A DNA stretch of 64,000 nt, from contig NZ_JAODIY010000010.1 of assembly GCF_026586665.1 (NCBI RefSeq), positions 124,001-188,000 on the forward strand, given 5' to 3'. The position numbers were made by a program, and so were the translations under genes. Origin of the DNA: Halovenus rubra. GTDB taxonomy: Archaea; Halobacteriota; Halobacteria; Halobacteriales; Haloarculaceae. Below the pieces are notes generated by a model that made no database searches, was not told the DNA's origin, and saw nothing but the letters and a program-made list of their open reading frames with translations. Positions 61,156 to 64,000 of this stretch are shown here, in pieces (position 1 is the first letter of the stretch; each line of letters begins with the position of its first letter).

Positions 61156-61577
61156 AGGTATTTGCTTTCGACCGCGACTATACCGTCGACGTGAGCCCGC
61201 ATCCCGAGCAAACAGTCGTCCCACTCGGGTGGGTTACGCATCTCGCTCAGGAAACTGAACACGAGGTGTGGGCGATCGGAAATCAGGATCTCAAGGCCGA
61301 GGCAGATATTCCGGGTATACAAGAACTCATTCGGCAGTTGGACAACGAGTGGTACGAGAAAATCGGTGACAGAGCGGACGAAGAGTGGTTCGATGAGTGG
61401 CCGACACGGAAAGAACGACTCCGCATGCTTGAGGAACAGTTCCCACGAGCATCAGAGTATATCGTGATCGACGACGCCGATCTTTCAGATATCGACAGGT
61501 GGACCCACTATTTCGCTTGGGACTTCGTCAAAGCGGTTGAGTCCGATACCATAGATACGAACTTTCCTGGTAGGTAA
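61152..61577 (+). CDS. HAD-like phosphatase coupled to the Nudix gene
   Basis: This 141-residue protein starts at ATG 61152 (overlapping the Nudix stop). It has a HAD-type motif I, FDRDYTV (nucleophile Asp7, Asp9), a WAIGNQ strand like motif II, Lys87 (PTRKERL), and an acidic motif IV VIDDADLSD (Asp107, Asp108). It has no large cap domain. It is probably a small phosphatase acting after the Nudix enzyme in a nucleotide clean-up or salvage step; that pairing is inference. Confidence 0.72.
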   Translation: MKVFAFDRDYTVDVSPHPEQTVVPLGWVTHLAQETEHEVWAIGNQDLKAEADIPGIQELIRQLDNEWYEKIGDRADEEWFDEWPTRKERLRMLEEQFPRASEYIVIDDADLSDIDRWTHYFAWDFVKAVESDTIDTNFPGR

Positions 61578-61709
61578 CCGCGATTGTGGAAAGGCCTGCA
61601 TCTATTCAGACGACCGATAGATGTGTAATTATCTGAGGATTTCAACAGAGCCCCAGAACTGAAAGAAGAGGTATGAATATTTACATTCACACAGACACTG
61701 GCAGTATGC

Positions 61710-61940
61710 ATGGTCTCGTCAGTCGAGGACATCTTCTATGAGTACATCTATGGTGATTGGGATTCCCTCCAGCGGTGGGCTTGGATATACGTTCACGTCG
61801 GCATTTTGCTTGCGACGGTGTTGGTGGGATACACACTCGCCAATGAGCGATATCTGTTGACACTGCTTTTGCTTCCGTTCCCGACTGGGTTTCTGTACAG
61901 GCGGTACACGTACGCGCGACCCCGAGACGAGAGCAAGTGA
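61710..61940 (+). CDS. Small two-helix membrane protein
   Basis: This 76-residue protein has an acidic/aromatic N-terminus (EDIFYEYIYGDWDSLQRWAW) and two hydrophobic segments (about 25-42 and 45-62), ending in a charged RRYTYARPRDESK tail, so it is probably inserted in the membrane with both ends inside. A TATA-like GAATATTTACA at 61674-61684 is about 30 bp before the ATG. No family was recognised. Confidence 0.65.
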   Translation: MVSSVEDIFYEYIYGDWDSLQRWAWIYVHVGILLATVLVGYTLANERYLLTLLLLPFPTGFLYRRYTYARPRDESK

Positions 61941-61970
61941 CATCCATCTGCCTCTACGCTCCGAAAGGCT

Positions 61971-61980
61971 GTATTTAAGT
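61971..61980 (+). promoter_or_regulatory. TATA box of aspS
   Basis: GTATTTAAGT lies about 28 bp before the ATG at 62004, fixing the start codon and a leaderless transcript. Confidence 0.6.
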
Positions 61981-62003
61981 GACGGCGATTGAAATCAACC
62001 ACC

Positions 62004-63308
62004 ATGGAATCGCGCACGTACACGACAGACGCCACGCCGGGTGACGAGGCGACCGTCGCCGGATGGGTCCACGAGATTCGAGACCTTGGTGGTATCGCGT
62101 TCATCATTCTCCGGGACACGACCGGGAAGATTCAGATCAAATTCGAGAAAGACGAAATGGACGACGACCTTGTGGAAACAGGGCTGGGCGTTCATCGCGA
62201 GAGCGTCATCGCTGTCACTGGCGCAGTCGAAAAAGAAGAACGCGCCCCAACAGGTGTCGAAATCGTCCCCGAAAACGTCGACGTTGTTGCTGAGGCTGAC
62301 CCCGAACTGCCACTTGACCCATCTGGGAAAGTCGACTCCGAACTCCCAACGCGACTGGACAACCGAACACTTGACCTCCGAAAAGACGAGGTCAAAGCAA
62401 TTTTCGAGATTCGCGCCGAGTTGCTGCGGTCCGTCCGCGAACAGTTCCGTGAGCTTAACTGTACAGAGATTAACACGCCCAAAATCGTCGCAACTGGGAC
62501 CGAGGGTGGAACCGAGCTGTTCCCCATTACGTACTTTGGCGAAGAAGCCTTCATGAACCAGAGCCCCCAGCTATTCAAGCAGTTGATGGTTGGCTCCGGG
62601 CTGGAGCGGGTCTTCGAAATCGGTCCAATCTTCCGTGCCGAAGAACACAACACGCCGCGACACCTCAACGAGGCGACCTCTATTGACTTCGAGTCCGCAT
62701 TCTACGACGAGGCCGACGCGATGGATGCCTGTGAGTCAGTCGTTATTGCTGCCTACGAAGGAATTGCCGAGAACTGCCAGGAAGAACTCGAAGCACTCGG
62801 GCTGGCTGAGACCTTTGAGGTGCCTGATGAGGGGTTCCCACGTCTGAGTTACGAGGAAGCCATCGAGCGTATCAACGCAACAGGCGAACTCGACGAGCAA
62901 CTTGTCTGGGGCGACGACCTGCCGACCGAAGGTGAGCGCGCGCTCGGCGATGAGATGGGTCAGCACTATTTCATCACCGAGTGGCCAAGCGAGATCAAGC
63001 CCTTTTACATCAAGGACATGGACGACGACGAGCAGCTCTCGACTGGCTTTGACCTGATGCACCCGAGCATGGAGCTTGTTTCGGGCGGACAGCGTGAACA
63101 TCGGTTCGAGCACCTCGTCGAAGGCTTCGAGCAGCAGGGACTCGACCCCGAAGCCTTCGAGTACTATACGAAGATGTTCCGTTACGGCATGCCACCTCAT
63201 GCCGGCTGGGGACTTGGCGGTGAGCGTCTCGTGATGACGATGCTTGGATTGGACAACATCCGCGAAGCCGTTCTCTTCCCGCGAGACCGCCAGCGGCTCT
63301 CGCCGTAG
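62004..63308 (+). CDS. aspS: Aspartyl-tRNA synthetase (archaeal type)
   Basis: This 434-residue class-II synthetase charges tRNA-Asp. It has an N-terminal OB-fold anticodon-binding domain ([21 protein letters not shown], about 19-39), motif 1 in the [14 protein letters not shown] region, motif 2 [20 protein letters not shown] and motif 3 [28 protein letters not shown]. The absence of the bacterial insert marks it as archaeal; members may be non-discriminating and also charge tRNA-Asn. A longer in-frame start (TTG) is rejected because of the TATA box. Confidence 0.96.
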   Translation: MESRTYTTDATPGDEATVAGWVHEIRDLGGIAFIILRDTTGKIQIKFEKDEMDDDLVETGLGVHRESVIAVTGAVEKEERAPTGVEIVPENVDVVAEADPELPLDPSGKVDSELPTRLDNRTLDLRKDEVKAIFEIRAELLRSVREQFRELNCTEINTPKIVATGTEGGTELFPITYFGEEAFMNQSPQLFKQLMVGSGLERVFEIGPIFRAEEHNTPRHLNEATSIDFESAFYDEADAMDACESVVIAAYEGIAENCQEELEALGLAETFEVPDEGFPRLSYEEAIERINATGELDEQLVWGDDLPTEGERALGDEMGQHYFITEWPSEIKPFYIKDMDDDEQLSTGFDLMHPSMELVSGGQREHRFEHLVEGFEQQGLDPEAFEYYTKMFRYGMPPHAGWGLGGERLVMTMLGLDNIREAVLFPRDRQRLSP

Positions 63309-63454
63309 CTGAAACCGACCCCGTCGAGCAAGAACACAGAAGTTCTAGCCCGCGCAGCGAAGTGAGAACGACGATTGTGACTCTTGAAGCCGTGAGCCAA
63401 GCGGGTCGCTGCCGACAGAAAAACTACTATACTCCGACCCGCCGTCTCCCAAAT

Positions 63455-63958
63455 ATGTCGCTCATCGTTCGTGACGCGGCTCCCGAGGACGCCCCGGCGA
63501 TTCGAGACGTTCATCTGGCGTCTATCGAGGGTCTGGCAGGGCAGAGCTACGCTGACGAACAGGTTGCTGCGTGGGCACACGACCGCGACCCCGACGAGTA
63601 CCCCATCGACTCACCCGAGACTCGGTTTCTCGTCGCTGAGAAGGCCCCCCACATCGTCGGATTGGGCTGGATGAGAGTCGACGCAGACGACTATCTCCAG
63701 TGTGACGCCGATGGCGAGATTACTGCCGTATACGTCCATCCGACCGTGGCTCGTGAAGGCGTCGGCTCCCAGCTCTACAACGACCTCGAAGCAGCTGCAC
63801 AGCTATGCGGGGTCGAATCACTCGGGCTCTGGGCCTCCCGGAACGCTGTCCCGTTTTACGCCAAAGAGGGGTACGAACGCGTCACGGAACACGTCCACGA
63901 GTTTGATGAGAGAGTTGAAGCAACCGTGGTAGAGATGTATAAGCCCCTCGACAAGTAG
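63455..63958 (+). CDS. GNAT-family N-acetyltransferase
   Basis: This 167-residue acetyltransferase transfers acetyl from acetyl-CoA. The core is SLIVRDAAPEDAPAIRDVHLASI at the N-terminus, EITAVYVHPTVAREGVGSQLYNDLEAAA (motif A with the acetyl-CoA-binding V-x-x-x-G-x-G-S, about residues 87-114), and LWASRNAVPFYAKEGYERV (motif B). ATG at 63455 is preceded by a TATA-like CTACTATACT at 63424-63433. The substrate is unknown. It is followed by a convergent gene end. Confidence 0.92.
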   Translation: MSLIVRDAAPEDAPAIRDVHLASIEGLAGQSYADEQVAAWAHDRDPDEYPIDSPETRFLVAEKAPHIVGLGWMRVDADDYLQCDADGEITAVYVHPTVAREGVGSQLYNDLEAAAQLCGVESLGLWASRNAVPFYAKEGYERVTEHVHEFDERVEATVVEMYKPLDK

Positions 63959-63964
63959 GCCGTG

Positions 63965-64000
63965 TTAGTCCATCTCACCAATTGCGCGCTCTCGCAGACG
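63965..64000 (-). CDS. C-terminal end of a gene continuing beyond the window
   Basis: On the reverse strand the last 11 codons read RLRERAIGEMD before TAA (63965-63967). The composition and the position just after the convergent GNAT gene fit a real C-terminus, but the product cannot be identified. Confidence 0.4.
   Translation of the reverse strand, partial: RLRERAIGEMD

Overview
This window is chromosomal DNA from a halophilic archaeon (class Halobacteria). The evidence is the strongly acidic proteome (runs of Asp/Glu, few Lys), twin-arginine lipoproteins, TATA boxes about 27 bp upstream of start codons with almost no leader, bat-type and AbrB-type regulators, and several protein families known mainly from haloarchaea. 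Genes are densely packed and many neighbours overlap by 4 bp (ATGA). No rRNA, tRNA, CRISPR array, complete insertion sequence or replication origin was seen. I cannot name a genus.

Layout. (1) 1-4.8 kb: an arginine/ornithine operon argC(partial)-argB-argD-argE-argF, probably the LysW carrier-protein type. (2) 4.8-9 kb: GrpB-type nucleotidyltransferase, cysS, a polytopic membrane protein, a TbsP-like regulator, and a 46-residue membrane-anchored mini-protein convergent to it across a hairpin. (3) 9-11.3 kb: an AT-rich promoter region and a 692-residue CHAT/caspase-like protein with a His-Cys dyad. (4) 11.4-19.2 kb: MacB/LolD-type ABC exporter divergent from a LolA-like lipoprotein-type protein, a TctA-like membrane protein, two small proteins behind two DtxR-type boxes, an IPP-isomerase-like protein lacking the catalytic Cys, and an alpha/beta hydrolase. 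(5) 19.2-27.2 kb: a complete branched-chain-type ABC importer operon (livK-G-F-H-M), a bat-type regulator and a divergent acyl-CoA ligase. (6) 27.2-37.7 kb: APC permease plus TrkA, a large RND/MMPL exporter with unusual coiled-coil and tail regions, a VOC protein, a lipoprotein, FAD oxidase, ornithine-cyclodeaminase-family protein and SDR. (7) 37.8-46.1 kb: MoxR ATPase and two small proteins facing a four-gene block (membrane protein, DUF58, short membrane protein, transglutaminase). (8) 46.3-49.7 kb: an ABC-2 exporter cassette ending in its own winged-helix regulator, then a DUF309 protein. (9) 49.7-59.5 kb: two sensor histidine kinases, topoisomerase I, a solute-binding lipoprotein coupled to one kinase, and a TetR-MATE pair with a clear operator. 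(10) 59.8-64 kb: a decayed MazEF-type toxin-antitoxin pair, a coupled Nudix-HAD pair, a small membrane protein, aspS, a GNAT acetyltransferase and the last codons of another gene.

Most promising for follow-up are the CHAT-like protein locus, the putative iron-regulated gene pair at 16.3 kb, the hidden mini-gene at 8.9 kb, the self-regulated ABC-2 cassette, the kinase plus binding-protein pair, and the split MoxR/DUF58/transglutaminase system. Functional names come from motifs recognised by eye and from family knowledge; no database search was run.
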